Positions 25,499-36,997 of a stretch of 64,000 nt of DNA are shown piece by piece. The stretch lies in contig CALXVQ010000002.1 of the NCBI GenBank assembly GCA_944392135.1, forward strand, positions 62,001 through 126,000. Reading direction: 5' to 3'. Every line of letters starts with the position of its first letter. Positions within the stretch are counted from its first letter, which is position 1. The translations under genes and the position numbers were made by a program. The notes beneath the pieces were generated by a model. It searched no databases, had not been told where the DNA came from, and saw nothing but the letters and a program-made list of their open reading frames with translations. Source of the DNA: an uncultured Rickettsiales bacterium. Its GTDB lineage: Bacteria; Pseudomonadota; Alphaproteobacteria; Rickettsiales; UBA1997.

Positions 25499-28420
25499 TT
25501 GGAAATATTGAGTGATTTTTTAAAAATATTTTTACAAAAAAGAGAATTATTGTATCCAAATGGTATGATGTTATATGCATATCAAATGAATAGGATGGAG
25601 TATAATGATTTACAAAATAGATTAAAACTTTGCTGTCAAAATTATTCTCTTACAATTTTATTAAAAAATGATTATTTTGCTCGTTGTTTTGTTCTTTATG
25701 CTTCTGAATGGTGGAGGCGAGAATATAAAGGTGGTTCGTGGGCATGGGAACCAATTTTTTCTTCCATTACAAATCAAGAGTTGAAAAATAATCAAATTGG
25801 AATAAGAAGTAATGCAATTATTAGTGCATTACAATATTGGAGATATCGTATCACATCAAGATCGGGCAAAAAATATTTAGGAGCTATTGTGGCAAATGGT
25901 GGTATTCCATCTAAATTCATTCAAAATGCTAATAAAAATACACCGCTTATAAAAATTTTACATAGCAGTATAAAATTTGCCACAGAAAATATATCAAACG
26001 AATATGAATTATTATCTTATATAAAATCTTTACAAAATATACTACCAGAACCCATTAGAAAAGAAGAAATTTACGAATTACTTACACATATAGTATTAAC
26101 AATTATTAAACTTAAAGTAGATTATCAGCTTCAAGATGATCAAAACCCAATTCAAACTTTGAATCAAAAATGTCCTAATTGGAAATTACAATTTCCGCTT
26201 TTAATGGAAGATGCATCGATTGAAAAAATGTTGAATGGCTTTGTTGAAATAGCTACTCATTCAACAGCTGAACGAGTAAATGGAAAAGTCCCAATAGTTG
26301 AAAGAATTATAGACTTTGATGATTCTAATGAGTTAAAATTTTCTTTTATATTTCCAAATAATATTAAAGCTAATTATTTTTCTAAATTTTTTGGCATAAA
26401 AGATATTAATATTTTACCACAAACATTTTATATAAATAATTTAGATAATGATAATACAACTGTTGCTGTTGTTAATTTAATATTAGGTTCAAAACAACAA
26501 TATAGGATACGATATATAAATAATAAATTAAATGTAATTAATTCTATTATTTTATATTTATCAAGCGCTGACAATAAAATACAATCAAATTATCTCACAC
26601 TATTGTCATCTATAGATATTAACAAGCCATTAGTATTTATTAAAGATAAAAATGAGAGATTAATATTAAAAGGTAATGGAAATACATATTTAAAAGAAAA
26701 TGAATGTTTTATAGCATATAATGATAAAATACAAGATTATGGTATTTTTGGTGAATATATAGATAATATATTAGTAAATGATATTGAATTAAAGTTAATA
26801 AAGTGTCAAAAAGATATTGAATATAATGATTTTTTTGTGTATTTAAATTCACCAAACTCATCAAATAATAAGTATTGCATTGATGGTGATATTATTCCAT
26901 ATACAACTATTCCTTTTATTGCCTATCGTGGAATTCCAAAAATTGTATATTATGATGAAGAAGGACAAAAAAATATCGTTCCATCAAAATATATACAATA
27001 TTACTATCAAGACACATTAATTCCTATTACTGATATTTATACATTTTTTGGTAATGTAGATATAAAATGTACTCATGGAGGTTTTGCAAAAACATTTCAT
27101 TCAACCATTTTTCCAAATGATACCAGTTTTAATTTTAGTGTATCAAAAAATGATTTAAGTATTATTAAAATAAATAATATAAATAATATAAAAATTGAAC
27201 CATTAATTCTAGATTCTATAAAATATACAGTTTACAATAATAATGAGTTTTATTTTGAAAAAACAAATTTTAACCAAGATAAAATATGTTTTAAAATATA
27301 TTGGCATAATAATTCATCTTTAATATATTTACCATTTCCATCAATTGGAGTTAATTTTTTTGATGAATATCAAAAAAATATAAATTATACTAGTATTTCT
27401 CTTTTTCACTTAATAGGAAAAAGAATAAGAATTTTTGATAATATAAAATTATCATCAAAGTATCAATTATTGTTAGAATTATGTCAAAAAGATAATATAG
27501 ACAACGATATGGATAAACATTTATCTATAACTCGCCATATTTATACAAATGATAAAATAACAGAAATAAAATTAGTAGATTTTGAAGATAATATAAAAAA
27601 TTTGTTTGGATATTCTAAAAATGAAGATGATAGCATCAAAATTTCTATTATATCAAATAATAAAAATTTAGGTTTTATTAATATTTTAAGATATGATGCT
27701 CAACTATTAATAAAAGATAATCTAATTTATTTTTCAGAAAATAATTCATGTATTTGTAGTAATATAGATAAATTAATTACAATAACTGCAATTAATTTAA
27801 TAGATGCTGATTGCCAACATATAACCATTAAACCTAATATTGATGAAGAAAATAAGACTATTTATTGGGGTACTGAACAACTTGATATAGAAAATAATTG
27901 TTATATTTTAATCTCAAATAAAGAATCACAAATAAATATTAAACCATTAATTTTATATAGCGAAGAAAGTTATTCAAAATTACCAGAATCTTATAAATTA
28001 GTTCTTTCTGCAAATAATGCATCTTATAAAATAGCTAAAGATATTATTACAGACATTTTTTACAAAAATATGTCAAATTTTTCATCAACAATATGGAATG
28101 ATATTGATATTCTTGAGGAAATTTTTATCAATTATGATATCTCGTTAACATCGTTAAAATTTTGGCAAATAATCTGTTCTAATGAAGAAATGTTATGCAG
28201 ATTAATAGTGTATTCTTCATCAAAAAAATCTATGATTAAAAAAATTAAAGAAGAATTAATATCTATTCCAGCAACTATATCATTTTCATTATGGAAAAAA
28301 ATTATAAAAGAATATTTAAGTTATATTACGGAAATTTTTGCAGATAAGCCAGAAATATATAATTTTCTGAAACAACAATTATCAAGAACAATTTTATACT
28401 TTATATACATTATTTCCTGA
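25499..28420 (+). CDS. druH: DruH-like protein, N-terminal part (frameshifted)
   Basis: The TTG start is set by AAGGAAA seven bases upstream. The first 300 residues carry FARCFVLYASEWWRREYKGG, WAWEPIF, LQYWRYRI and KKYLGAIVANGGIPSKFI, a pattern I associate with the STY4851/ECs_5259 family. Proteins of this kind pair with a giant helicase in Druantia type III defence as DruH. The rest is a large, mostly beta region with no catalytic motif I can see. The frame closes at 28420 just as the +1 frame begins to read LFPEIELAIYYSLWDLF, continuing to 28955, so a single frameshift near 28395-28415 splits a gene of about 1150 codons. It may be a real inactivation or a read error. Naming it DruH is from memory of the family plus gene order. 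Confidence 0.6.
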   Translation: MEILSDFLKIFLQKRELLYPNGMMLYAYQMNRMEYNDLQNRLKLCCQNYSLTILLKNDYFARCFVLYASEWWRREYKGGSWAWEPIFSSITNQELKNNQIGIRSNAIISALQYWRYRITSRSGKKYLGAIVANGGIPSKFIQNANKNTPLIKILHSSIKFATENISNEYELLSYIKSLQNILPEPIRKEEIYELLTHIVLTIIKLKVDYQLQDDQNPIQTLNQKCPNWKLQFPLLMEDASIEKMLNGFVEIATHSTAERVNGKVPIVERIIDFDDSNELKFSFIFPNNIKANYFSKFFGIKDINILPQTFYINNLDNDNTTVAVVNLILGSKQQYRIRYINNKLNVINSIILYLSSADNKIQSNYLTLLSSIDINKPLVFIKDKNERLILKGNGNTYLKENECFIAYNDKIQDYGIFGEYIDNILVNDIELKLIKCQKDIEYNDFFVYLNSPNSSNNKYCIDGDIIPYTTIPFIAYRGIPKIVYYDEEGQKNIVPSKYIQYYYQDTLIPITDIYTFFGNVDIKCTHGGFAKTFHSTIFPNDTSFNFSVSKNDLSIIKINNINNIKIEPLILDSIKYTVYNNNEFYFEKTNFNQDKICFKIYWHNNSSLIYLPFPSIGVNFFDEYQKNINYTSISLFHLIGKRIRIFDNIKLSSKYQLLLELCQKDNIDNDMDKHLSITRHIYTNDKITEIKLVDFEDNIKNLFGYSKNEDDSIKISIISNNKNLGFINILRYDAQLLIKDNLIYFSENNSCICSNIDKLITITAINLIDADCQHITIKPNIDEENKTIYWGTEQLDIENNCYILISNKESQINIKPLILYSEESYSKLPESYKLVLSANNASYKIAKDIITDIFYKNMSNFSSTIWNDIDILEEIFINYDISLTSLKFWQIICSNEEMLCRLIVYSSSKKSMIKKIKEELISIPATISFSLWKKIIKEYLSYITEIFADKPEIYNFLKQQLSRTILYFIYIIS

Positions 28421-28445
28421 AATTGAATTAGCTATCTATTACTCT

Positions 28446-28955
28446 TTGTGGGATTTATTTCCTGATTTTTCAAATATTCTTGATATGAAAGAAATTATTC
28501 CACATATTTCAAATACAAATAATAAAAATATCAAAGAATTAAATGCAGAAATTTTTACAAAACAAACATTTGATGAGAATGGGGAAGTTATAGAATTGTC
28601 TTGGATGCAACAATTACAGGCACAAAATTCATTAAATGAAGATAATTGGATTTGTTTGCCATTTGACTCAATATATAATAATTTACAGATAAACTTTTCA
28701 AAGGAATTGTTAGAAATTGAAAATTATTTATTTAAATTAAATACTTTTACATCTTTTATTACAGATGTAGTAAATTTTCCACAAATATGTGCATTTTACG
28801 CTTTTTATCAAACAAATAATTACAATAATCCAGATATTGATAATATAATTAAATTTTCAATTAAAGATTTTATGAATTTTAATCAAAATTATTTCATTGA
28901 AGTGTATAAAATAGCAATGTCTATAATATTAAAATATAATAATTCTAAGGTATAA
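28446..28955 (+). CDS. druH: DruH-like protein, C-terminal part after the frameshift
   Basis: This is 169 residues from a TTG at 28446, but the same frame extends upstream without a stop and reads PEIELAIYYSLWDLFPDFSN across the end of the preceding frame. There is no ribosome site at the TTG. It is therefore the detached C-terminus of the DruH-like protein rather than a separate gene. The segment contains SWMQQLQAQNSL and NWICLPFDS, then an all-helical end. It stops one base before the DruE-like ATG (28957), the tight spacing of one operon. Confidence 0.6.
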   Translation: MWDLFPDFSNILDMKEIIPHISNTNNKNIKELNAEIFTKQTFDENGEVIELSWMQQLQAQNSLNEDNWICLPFDSIYNNLQINFSKELLEIENYLFKLNTFTSFITDVVNFPQICAFYAFYQTNNYNNPDIDNIIKFSIKDFMNFNQNYFIEVYKIAMSIILKYNNSKV

Positions 28956-28956
28956 T

Positions 28957-31900
28957 ATGAAAAGAAACAGTTATAGTGAAATTTTAAAAATATTACCAGA
29001 GCAATCAAAAGATGCTATTATAAATACTTTATCACTATTACCTCAAAATTTAATAGATTTTTTAAGAAATAAATTTTCAATTGAAGATGAACAATTTTTA
29101 GCAGATCCAGTATTTGAACCTATGTTTAGTTATAAATCATCAAATACTACTTTTGAAGAATTATCGCATACACTTTTAGATAAATCTTTTGTAAATGTTT
29201 TAAATAAAGCAAATAAATATAATTTTTCTAAAAAAATGAACCCATATGTTCACCAACTACAATCTTGGCAAATATTGTTAAATACTAATAATTCATTAGT
29301 TGTTTCAAGTGGTACAGGTTCTGGAAAAACTGAATGTTTTATGATTCCTATAATATCAGATTTAGTTAAACAATCAAAAATAAAATCAATGCCATTAGAG
29401 GGGGTGCAAGCATTATTTATATATCCACTTAATGCTTTAATTCAAAATCAAAAAGAACGTTTTTCTGAATGGACAAAGCCATATAATGGCAAAGTTCGTT
29501 TTTGTCTTTATAACGGTTTATTACCAAACAATATTCCAGTTCATGAACAAAACAACTCACCAGAAGAAATTCTTGATAGACAAAATCTTCATTCATCACC
29601 ACCTCCACTTTTAATAACAAATACTACAATGTTAGAATATATGCTTATTCGTGCGAATGATAAACAAATTATAGACAAATCAAAGGGAATGCTAAAATAT
29701 ATTGTTTTAGATGAAGCACATACATATATCGGTTCGCAAGCAGCTGAATTGTCTTTACTTTTAAAAAGAGTTATAAATTCATTTGAAGTAGAAACACAAA
29801 ATGTAAAATTTATTGCAACATCAGCAACAATTGGTAGTAAAAATGCTGAATTACAATTAAAACAATTTTTATCAAGTATTTCTGGTATTCAAGAAAATAA
29901 TATAGATGTAGTTTTTGGTCAAAAGGAAATTTTAAATATTATATCTTGTAATACAAATAAAACCTTATCAGAATTACAAACGATAATAGATCCTGATATA
30001 CTTATTAAAGAATTAAAAAATAATAAATTTGCTTGTGAATTAAGATCTTTTTTTATTTCTAATGATGGTACATATTCTATTGCAAGAACTTTATCAGAAA
30101 TATGTAATAAATTTAATATTTCTAAAGAAGAAGCCGCTCAATGGTTAGATTTATTATCTACTACACCACAAAATGAAACAGCTTTTTTACCTTTAAGATT
30201 ACATTTATTTCATAAAACTTTTCCAGGTATTTGGGCATGTTGTGATAAAGATTGTAAATGCAAAGATAACATCAAGGATTGGAAATATGGAAAAATATAT
30301 TTAAAAGAACGATATACTTGTGATTGTGGAGCTCCTGTTTTTAGAGTAAAAGCCTGTTCTAATTGCGGAACACCATTTTTAGAGGCTAAAATAGCTGAAA
30401 ATTATAATACAGGAAAAAGATACTTATATCCAACTATGTTTCAAGATATAGATGAATTTTTATTAGATGGTGATGAAAATGATATCATGGAAGAAGACAA
30501 ACAAAGAGCAATAATTTTTAATTCTGAAGATAATTCATCATCAATTTATTTAGATATATCTGACAATTTATTATCTTTTGACAATAAAAATGGAGTAAAA
30601 ATAAATGTTTTTGAAAATTATGAAGATATACATTGTTGTAATTCTCCCGAAGTTGAGCAATTTAAATCATTCTTACCAATACAAGGAGCACCATTTACTT
30701 TAAGTTATATTTTACCGACACTTTTAAATTATGCAGAGCCAGAAGATAAACCAGAAGAAAAGCCACACAAAGGACAAAAGATGATTTGTTTTACAGATAG
30801 TCGGCAAGGTACTGCTCGTTTAGCTACTCAACTGCAACAAAATTCAGAAAAGAATACTTTTAGAAGTATATTATTACATGTAATTGCATTATTAGAACAA
30901 AATAATATCAAAAGTGAAGAAAATGATGTTAACAAGCTTTTTAAATTACAAAAATTATATGAACAAACAAAATCTCATATTATACTTGATATAATTAAGG
31001 AGCAAAGAGAGAAACAACAAAATTCTATTATTAAACAAAGTGATATTATAAAACAAATTTTAAGCGAATTTAACAATAACGATTTGAAATGGATATATAA
31101 TTATTATCTTGATAAAGATTATATTTTTGGTAGAGATGAAGGTAAAAATAATTTAGTAGAAATATTATTTGCTAGAGAATTATTGAGACGACCTAAAAAA
31201 GCAAATAATGTTGAAACTCTTGGATTATTAGCAACAAATTATGATTTTAGTAATGTTATTAATGTACCAGAAACTATTAAATCTTATTTTAGTTTAGATG
31301 AATGGAAAAATTTTCTTAAAATATTAATAGATTTTTATATTCGTGCTAATGGCTATGTTACATATCCTGAAAATTGGGATAAATGGGGAGCTATGCAAAA
31401 AAAGAGCAATCAATTAAAACGAGAAGACTGGCCTAAGGCTAAAAAAAAGAAAAACAGAAATATTATAAATTTATTATCTTATGCCCTTAACTTAGATGTA
31501 AATAATGATTTAGACTTGGATATATTAAATCAAATTATGAAAGAGGCATGGAAAGCTTTAACTACTACCACAAAAATATTAGAAGCATCAACAAATCAAA
31601 TATATAGCTTTGATATCAAAAAAATGGGTTTAAAGAGACCGAAACAAATATATATATGTCCTATAACAAATAAAGCCTTAGATGTGGTATTAAAAGGTTA
31701 TTCACCATATTCTTCAAGTAAAAATACACCAAAATGTCAAAAATATGATTATCCTATTTATGATTTTAATAATGAGCTAGGAAAATCCTATGAAGAATGT
31801 ATATTATTGCGACAAAAATGGCTTGAAACTGATCAAAATATTCAAAAATTAAAACAATTAGGTTTATGGAATAATGTGGCTAGCTCAATTATTTTAGGTA

Positions 31901-34900
31901 ATAGATATTTTAGAACAGCAGAACATTCTGCTCAACAACAAAATGAAACATTAAAAAGATATGAAGATGATTTTAAAAGTGGTAAAATTAATGTGCTTAA
32001 TTGTTCAACCACTATGGAAATGGGTATTGATATTGGTGGTATTACAATTACATCAATGAACAATGTACCACCTCATCCAGCTAATTATTTGCAACGAGCT
32101 GGTCGTGCTGGTAGAAGAAAAGAAACAAAAGCTATAAGTTTTACTTTATGTAAAGATAATTCACATGATCAATATGTATTTACTCATCCAAAATGGGCAT
32201 TTGAATCAGAAATAAAGGCTCCATATGTTGATAAATATAGTTTTATTATTTTACAACGTCATGTCAATTCTTTGCTATTATCATATTATTTTGATTCAAT
32301 TAAAAGTGAAATAAATGATGCAACAAAATTAAATATGGAATGGTTAATGTTGCCTAAAGAAAAAAATAGACTTACTCAGTTTAAACAATTTTGCAAAGAT
32401 TCTATTAGAACAAATAATAAAGTACAATTAGCTATCAAGTCTTTAATTAAAAATACACACTATCAATATATTAATTTTGACGATTTTGTATCGCAGTTAA
32501 GTTTTTTAATCGAAAATATGCAAAATAAATGGTTTAATGAGTATGAATCAATTCAAGAGCAAAAGGCTAGGGAAAAAGATCATAAAATCAGTTTAATTGC
32601 TATTAAAAATGTAGAAAATAGATTAATTAAAGAATATTTATTAAAAGAATTAATTGAATATGGTATTTTACCACGATATGGATTTCCAATTAATATTGTT
32701 ACATTTAATACAAATAATAGATATAATGTAGAGAATTTAAATAATCGTATTAGTCGCAATCTTTTGAGTAGAGAAGATAATTTATTTAAATATCGTGAAC
32801 TCCCATCAAGAGATATTTGTACAGCTTTAAGTGAATATGCACCAGGTAGTGATGTTGTTATAGATGGTTTAGTTTATAAATCGGCGGGTATTACATTAAA
32901 CTGGCATATTCCTGCTTCTGAGGCAGAAGTTAAAGAAATACAATCAATTCGTTATTTATGGCGATGTAGTAAATGTGGTGCAAGTGGCACATCTACAAAT
33001 TTACTTAACATTCATTGCGATGTATGTGGGGAAGAAATTAATAAGAAAAATATTTGTAAATATATACAACCTGCAGGTTTTTCTGTTGATTTTAATACTC
33101 CTGTTAATAATAATGTTTCTATTCAGCATTTTATAAATTTATGCGAACCTTTGATTACAGCTCATAATGATTTAAATAATTATCTGGGATTATCATATAT
33201 AAAATATAAAAGTGATAGAAATGGAAGTGTAATTAATTATTCAAATGGTGGAGGTAATGGATATATTCTTTGTTTAGAATGCGGTAGAGTTGTTGCTAAT
33301 AATGATAAAAACAGAAAAAAATTTAAAAATTCTCATGATCGTTTGAGAAGTAGTAGTAATCTTAATAATAATAATTATAAAATCAAATGTGAACATTCAC
33401 CATATGCAATTGTAGAAAATATTCTACTTGGAGTGGAAATGAAGACGGATGTTTTAGAATTTATTTTATCAGATATTCACAATGAAATAATTAAAGATAA
33501 AACATTAGCATATTCTTTAGCTGTGGCTATTCGTAGCGGTATTGCAAAATATATGAATATTGATGTAGATGAAATTGGGTGTATAGCAAAAGAAATTAAA
33601 CTTGTTGGTTCTAATAAAAAAGGTTTTGCAATAGAACTTTTTGATAAAAATGCTTCGGGTTATTGCTCTTCGGAGGATATAATTAAAAATCTTAGCACAA
33701 TACTCTTATATGCTAAGGATATTTTAACTTGTGATTGTATACAATCTTGTAATAAATGTATATTGCAAAATGATACAAAATATAATTATAGATATTTAGA
33801 TAGACAAAAAGCTCTAGAATTTTTAACAGATGAATGGATTGCTAAAAATACATTATCGGATAATATGAAGATTTTTGGAGATACAACTATTATTACATCG
33901 GCAAGTATTGAAAGTTTAATTGAAGATACTCCAAATATTAAGGAATTATACCTTATTATTCCAGAAAAAAGTGATGATGACGATTTCTCAAATTCACCGT
34001 TATATAGATTAATAAATAGATATAATGCAAAAGGTATTAATACGATAATTTGTTTTAATATTGAAACTATTACTAATGATACAAAAGAAATACTAACATT
34101 ATTATCTAAATATAAAAATGTTTCTTTAAAAACAATTCCAACAAATATAGATAAAAATATAATGACTATTGTTCATAGTGGTGATAATTATTATGCTTAT
34201 GGATCTCTTGATTGCGATGTAAAAAAACTTAATTCATATTGGGGTAGTAATATAAATACATCTATATTATCCGGATATCTATCAATAGATAAATTTAATT
34301 TTAACACTATTGAATTGAAAGAAAATACAAATAATAATTTTGATAAGATGTATGATATTTCATTAGAAGTCAACGGCTTAGGTGTTTTATATGGACAAAA
34401 TTTATTAAATATTTTAGCAGATAGTCTAGATAATGGAATTACATCTAATATCGTCAAAATAACATATAAAGATAGATATATAAAAAATCCATTATCATGT
34501 GGTTTATTTTTTAATTTTATAAAAGCATTAAAAGCTAGATATAAAAATATTTGGTCTTGTAAAAATATTACTTTATTAACATCTAGAAGTGATGATAATA
34601 TAAAATATACACCCGGCAGATTTTATGATGAATGGCCAAATGCAGATGATAAAAAAAATGTTTTAAAAGAACTATTTAATACCATAGATATAGAACTTGG
34701 CATTCAAGAAAAAAATAAAAAATATCTAGAACATAATAGAATTTTAATAATAGAATTAGAAAATGGAGATATTATTAATTTAATTTTTGACCAAGGTTTT
34801 TCATATTGGAGATGTATTTCATCTAATTATTATGAAAATATGTTTCCTTTTGATGCTAATATTGATTTTCAAGTTCATAAGATTGCGACAGAATTACCAA

Positions 34901-34959
34901 ATATAATTGGTGATATCTATCCAACAAAAATTTTTTATAATAAGTCTTCTAAATATTGA
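28957..34959 (+). CDS. druE: DruE-like giant helicase (DEAH, DUF1998), Druantia type III-like
   Basis: This 2000-residue superfamily-2 helicase has Walker A GTGSGKT (119-125), DEAH (252-255), TSATIG, MEMGIDIGG (from 1020) and QRAGRAGRR (1046-1054). Cys clusters lie between and after the helicase lobes (CCDKDCKCKD, CDCGAP, CSNCG at about 428-475; CSKCG and CDVCG at about 1335-1360). CDCIQSCNKCIL (about 1592) marks the end of the DUF1998 region. A further 350-residue C-terminal domain follows, with ITYKDRYIKNPLSCG. Helicases of about 2000 residues with DUF1998 are the shared component (DruE) of Druantia anti-phage systems; with a single large upstream partner this fits type III. Other DUF1998 helicases (DISARM DrmA/DrmB) are shorter and split. 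Gene and frame appear intact, although the partner is frameshifted. Confidence 0.7.
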   Translation: MKRNSYSEILKILPEQSKDAIINTLSLLPQNLIDFLRNKFSIEDEQFLADPVFEPMFSYKSSNTTFEELSHTLLDKSFVNVLNKANKYNFSKKMNPYVHQLQSWQILLNTNNSLVVSSGTGSGKTECFMIPIISDLVKQSKIKSMPLEGVQALFIYPLNALIQNQKERFSEWTKPYNGKVRFCLYNGLLPNNIPVHEQNNSPEEILDRQNLHSSPPPLLITNTTMLEYMLIRANDKQIIDKSKGMLKYIVLDEAHTYIGSQAAELSLLLKRVINSFEVETQNVKFIATSATIGSKNAELQLKQFLSSISGIQENNIDVVFGQKEILNIISCNTNKTLSELQTIIDPDILIKELKNNKFACELRSFFISNDGTYSIARTLSEICNKFNISKEEAAQWLDLLSTTPQNETAFLPLRLHLFHKTFPGIWACCDKDCKCKDNIKDWKYGKIYLKERYTCDCGAPVFRVKACSNCGTPFLEAKIAENYNTGKRYLYPTMFQDIDEFLLDGDENDIMEEDKQRAIIFNSEDNSSSIYLDISDNLLSFDNKNGVKINVFENYEDIHCCNSPEVEQFKSFLPIQGAPFTLSYILPTLLNYAEPEDKPEEKPHKGQKMICFTDSRQGTARLATQLQQNSEKNTFRSILLHVIALLEQNNIKSEENDVNKLFKLQKLYEQTKSHIILDIIKEQREKQQNSIIKQSDIIKQILSEFNNNDLKWIYNYYLDKDYIFGRDEGKNNLVEILFARELLRRPKKANNVETLGLLATNYDFSNVINVPETIKSYFSLDEWKNFLKILIDFYIRANGYVTYPENWDKWGAMQKKSNQLKREDWPKAKKKKNRNIINLLSYALNLDVNNDLDLDILNQIMKEAWKALTTTTKILEASTNQIYSFDIKKMGLKRPKQIYICPITNKALDVVLKGYSPYSSSKNTPKCQKYDYPIYDFNNELGKSYEECILLRQKWLETDQNIQKLKQLGLWNNVASSIILGNRYFRTAEHSAQQQNETLKRYEDDFKSGKINVLNCSTTMEMGIDIGGITITSMNNVPPHPANYLQRAGRAGRRKETKAISFTLCKDNSHDQYVFTHPKWAFESEIKAPYVDKYSFIILQRHVNSLLLSYYFDSIKSEINDATKLNMEWLMLPKEKNRLTQFKQFCKDSIRTNNKVQLAIKSLIKNTHYQYINFDDFVSQLSFLIENMQNKWFNEYESIQEQKAREKDHKISLIAIKNVENRLIKEYLLKELIEYGILPRYGFPINIVTFNTNNRYNVENLNNRISRNLLSREDNLFKYRELPSRDICTALSEYAPGSDVVIDGLVYKSAGITLNWHIPASEAEVKEIQSIRYLWRCSKCGASGTSTNLLNIHCDVCGEEINKKNICKYIQPAGFSVDFNTPVNNNVSIQHFINLCEPLITAHNDLNNYLGLSYIKYKSDRNGSVINYSNGGGNGYILCLECGRVVANNDKNRKKFKNSHDRLRSSSNLNNNNYKIKCEHSPYAIVENILLGVEMKTDVLEFILSDIHNEIIKDKTLAYSLAVAIRSGIAKYMNIDVDEIGCIAKEIKLVGSNKKGFAIELFDKNASGYCSSEDIIKNLSTILLYAKDILTCDCIQSCNKCILQNDTKYNYRYLDRQKALEFLTDEWIAKNTLSDNMKIFGDTTIITSASIESLIEDTPNIKELYLIIPEKSDDDDFSNSPLYRLINRYNAKGINTIICFNIETITNDTKEILTLLSKYKNVSLKTIPTNIDKNIMTIVHSGDNYYAYGSLDCDVKKLNSYWGSNINTSILSGYLSIDKFNFNTIELKENTNNNFDKMYDISLEVNGLGVLYGQNLLNILADSLDNGITSNIVKITYKDRYIKNPLSCGLFFNFIKALKARYKNIWSCKNITLLTSRSDDNIKYTPGRFYDEWPNADDKKNVLKELFNTIDIELGIQEKNKKYLEHNRILIIELENGDIINLIFDQGFSYWRCISSNYYENMFPFDANIDFQVHKIATELPNIIGDIYPTKIFYNKSSKY

Positions 34960-35136
34960 TTGAAGGCTAATATTATAATTTAAAATAATAATATTAAATA
35001 TAAAATATTTTATTTAATACATTTTAATTTTATTATAATAAAATAGAATATTTTCCCCCCACTTTCTCTTTATTTATCTTGAAAAATTAAATTGAATTAA
35101 GTAAATTTTGACTAATTAAATATTAAAAATTAAGGT

Positions 35137-36966
35137 ATGTCAACGGATTTAAACAAAATAAGAAATTTTGCGATTATTGCACATATAGATCATGGAAAAT
35201 CAACACTTGCTGATAGGTTGATTGAGTATTGTGGCGGTGTGGAAAAAAGGGAGATGGAAGATAGAATACTTGATAGTATGGAACTTGAGAAGGAGAAGGG
35301 GATTACGATTAAGTCGCAGACTGTTAGGTTGAATTATAAGGCGGATGATGGAAATGATTATGTTTTGAATCTTATGGATACTCCGGGACATGTTGATTTT
35401 GGTTATGAGGTTAGCAGGTCGTTAGCTTCTTGTGAAGGAAGTTTGCTTGTTGTGGATGCGACACAAGGTGTTGAGGCACAAACTCTTGCTAATGCTTATC
35501 AAGCTATTGATAACAACCATGAAATCATACCTGTTTTGAATAAAGTTGACTTGCCTTCTGCTGATGTTGAAAAAACAAAAAAGCAAATTGAAGAAATTAT
35601 TGGGCTTAATACATCTTGTGCTGTTGAAGCTTCTGCAAAAACTGGAATTGGTGTTCATGAAATTCTTGAAAGTATTGTACATTTATTACCACCACCAAAA
35701 GGTGATATAAATGCTCCACTTAAAGTTTTAATTGTTGACAGCTGGTACGATAGCTACATTGGAATTGTTATTCTTGTTAGAGTTATTGATGGAAAATTAA
35801 AAAGGGGTGATAAAATTAAAATGCACTCTACCCAAAACACATTTCAAGTTGATCAAGCTGGTATTTTTACACCTAAAAAGGTTAAAGTTGATGAATTAGG
35901 AGCTGGCGAAATTGGCTACTTCACAGCTCAAATGAAAACTTTAAGCGATTGCAAAGTTGGTGATACAGTTGTTTATGCTGACGACATAACCACACAACCA
36001 TTGCCTGGCTTTAAACCTAACATGCCAGTTGTTTTTTGTGGAATGTATCCTGTTGATGCCAGCGACTACGACAACTTCAAAGAAAGCATTGCAAAACTTC
36101 ACCTAAACGATGCCAGCTTTGAATACGAGCCCGAAACATCTTCTGCCCTCGGCTTTGGTTTTAGATGTGGCTTTTTAGGGCTACTACACCTTGAAATCAT
36201 ACAAGAAAGACTTGACAGAGAATACAATTTAGACTTAATAACCACTGCCCCATCGGTTATTTATAGAATATACACAAACACTACCAAAGGCTTCAAATTT
36301 GAAGAAGGCAAAGACTATCTTGAAATTCACAACCCAGCTGATATGCCAGAACCGCAATACATTACAAAGATGGAAGAACCTTGGATTACCGCCACAATTA
36401 TGACTCCCGACGAATATCTAGGTGATGTCTTAAAACTTTGCACCGACAGAAGGGGCATACAAAAAAATCTATCATACATTGGCGACAGAGCAGTATTGAC
36501 TTACAGACTTCCACTAAATGAAATTGTTTATGACTTTTACGACAAACTCAAATCATACACAAAAGGCTATGCAAGCTTTGACTGGCAAGTTGACAGCTAC
36601 GAAGAATCAAAACTCGTCAAAGTTGGCATACTCGTAAACGGCGAAAATGTAGATGCTCTTTCCCTAATCATGCATCAATCACAAGCCATCAAAAAAGGCC
36701 GACAACTCGTAGAAAAACTCAAAGAAGAAATACCACGACAAATGTTCAAAATCGCCATCCAAGCCTCCATGGACGGCAAAATCATCGCCCGAGAAGACCT
36801 CTCCGGCTACAAAAAAGATGTCCTTGCAAAATGCTACGGAGGCGACATCTCCCGAAAGAAAAAACTCCTCGAAAAACAAAAAAAAGGTAAAAAACGAATG
36901 CGAAGTGTCGGCAATGTAGAAATTCCACAAAGTGCATTCTTGGCAGTGTTGAAGGTGGGGGATTAG
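35137..36966 (+). CDS. lepA: Elongation factor 4 (LepA), ribosome-associated GTPase
   Basis: LepA acts on elongating or initiating ribosomes. The 609 residues match the family length. The GTPase motifs are AHIDHGKST (G1), [11 protein letters not shown] (G2), DTPGHVDFG (G3) and NKVDLP (G4). The C-terminus has the LepA-specific [20 protein letters not shown] segment. The start [20 protein letters not shown] is the usual one, although the ribosome site AAGG is only one base from the ATG. Codon use shifts along the gene: G-ending codons in the first 300 bases, T/A-ending in the middle, C-ending in the last 600 bases. It is the only core gene between two defence operons. The restriction-modification genes begin 31 bases after its stop. 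Confidence 0.97.
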   Translation: MSTDLNKIRNFAIIAHIDHGKSTLADRLIEYCGGVEKREMEDRILDSMELEKEKGITIKSQTVRLNYKADDGNDYVLNLMDTPGHVDFGYEVSRSLASCEGSLLVVDATQGVEAQTLANAYQAIDNNHEIIPVLNKVDLPSADVEKTKKQIEEIIGLNTSCAVEASAKTGIGVHEILESIVHLLPPPKGDINAPLKVLIVDSWYDSYIGIVILVRVIDGKLKRGDKIKMHSTQNTFQVDQAGIFTPKKVKVDELGAGEIGYFTAQMKTLSDCKVGDTVVYADDITTQPLPGFKPNMPVVFCGMYPVDASDYDNFKESIAKLHLNDASFEYEPETSSALGFGFRCGFLGLLHLEIIQERLDREYNLDLITTAPSVIYRIYTNTTKGFKFEEGKDYLEIHNPADMPEPQYITKMEEPWITATIMTPDEYLGDVLKLCTDRRGIQKNLSYIGDRAVLTYRLPLNEIVYDFYDKLKSYTKGYASFDWQVDSYEESKLVKVGILVNGENVDALSLIMHQSQAIKKGRQLVEKLKEEIPRQMFKIAIQASMDGKIIAREDLSGYKKDVLAKCYGGDISRKKKLLEKQKKGKKRMRSVGNVEIPQSAFLAVLKVGD

Positions 36967-36997
36967 AAATAGAAGATATTAATAATAGAGAAAAGAT

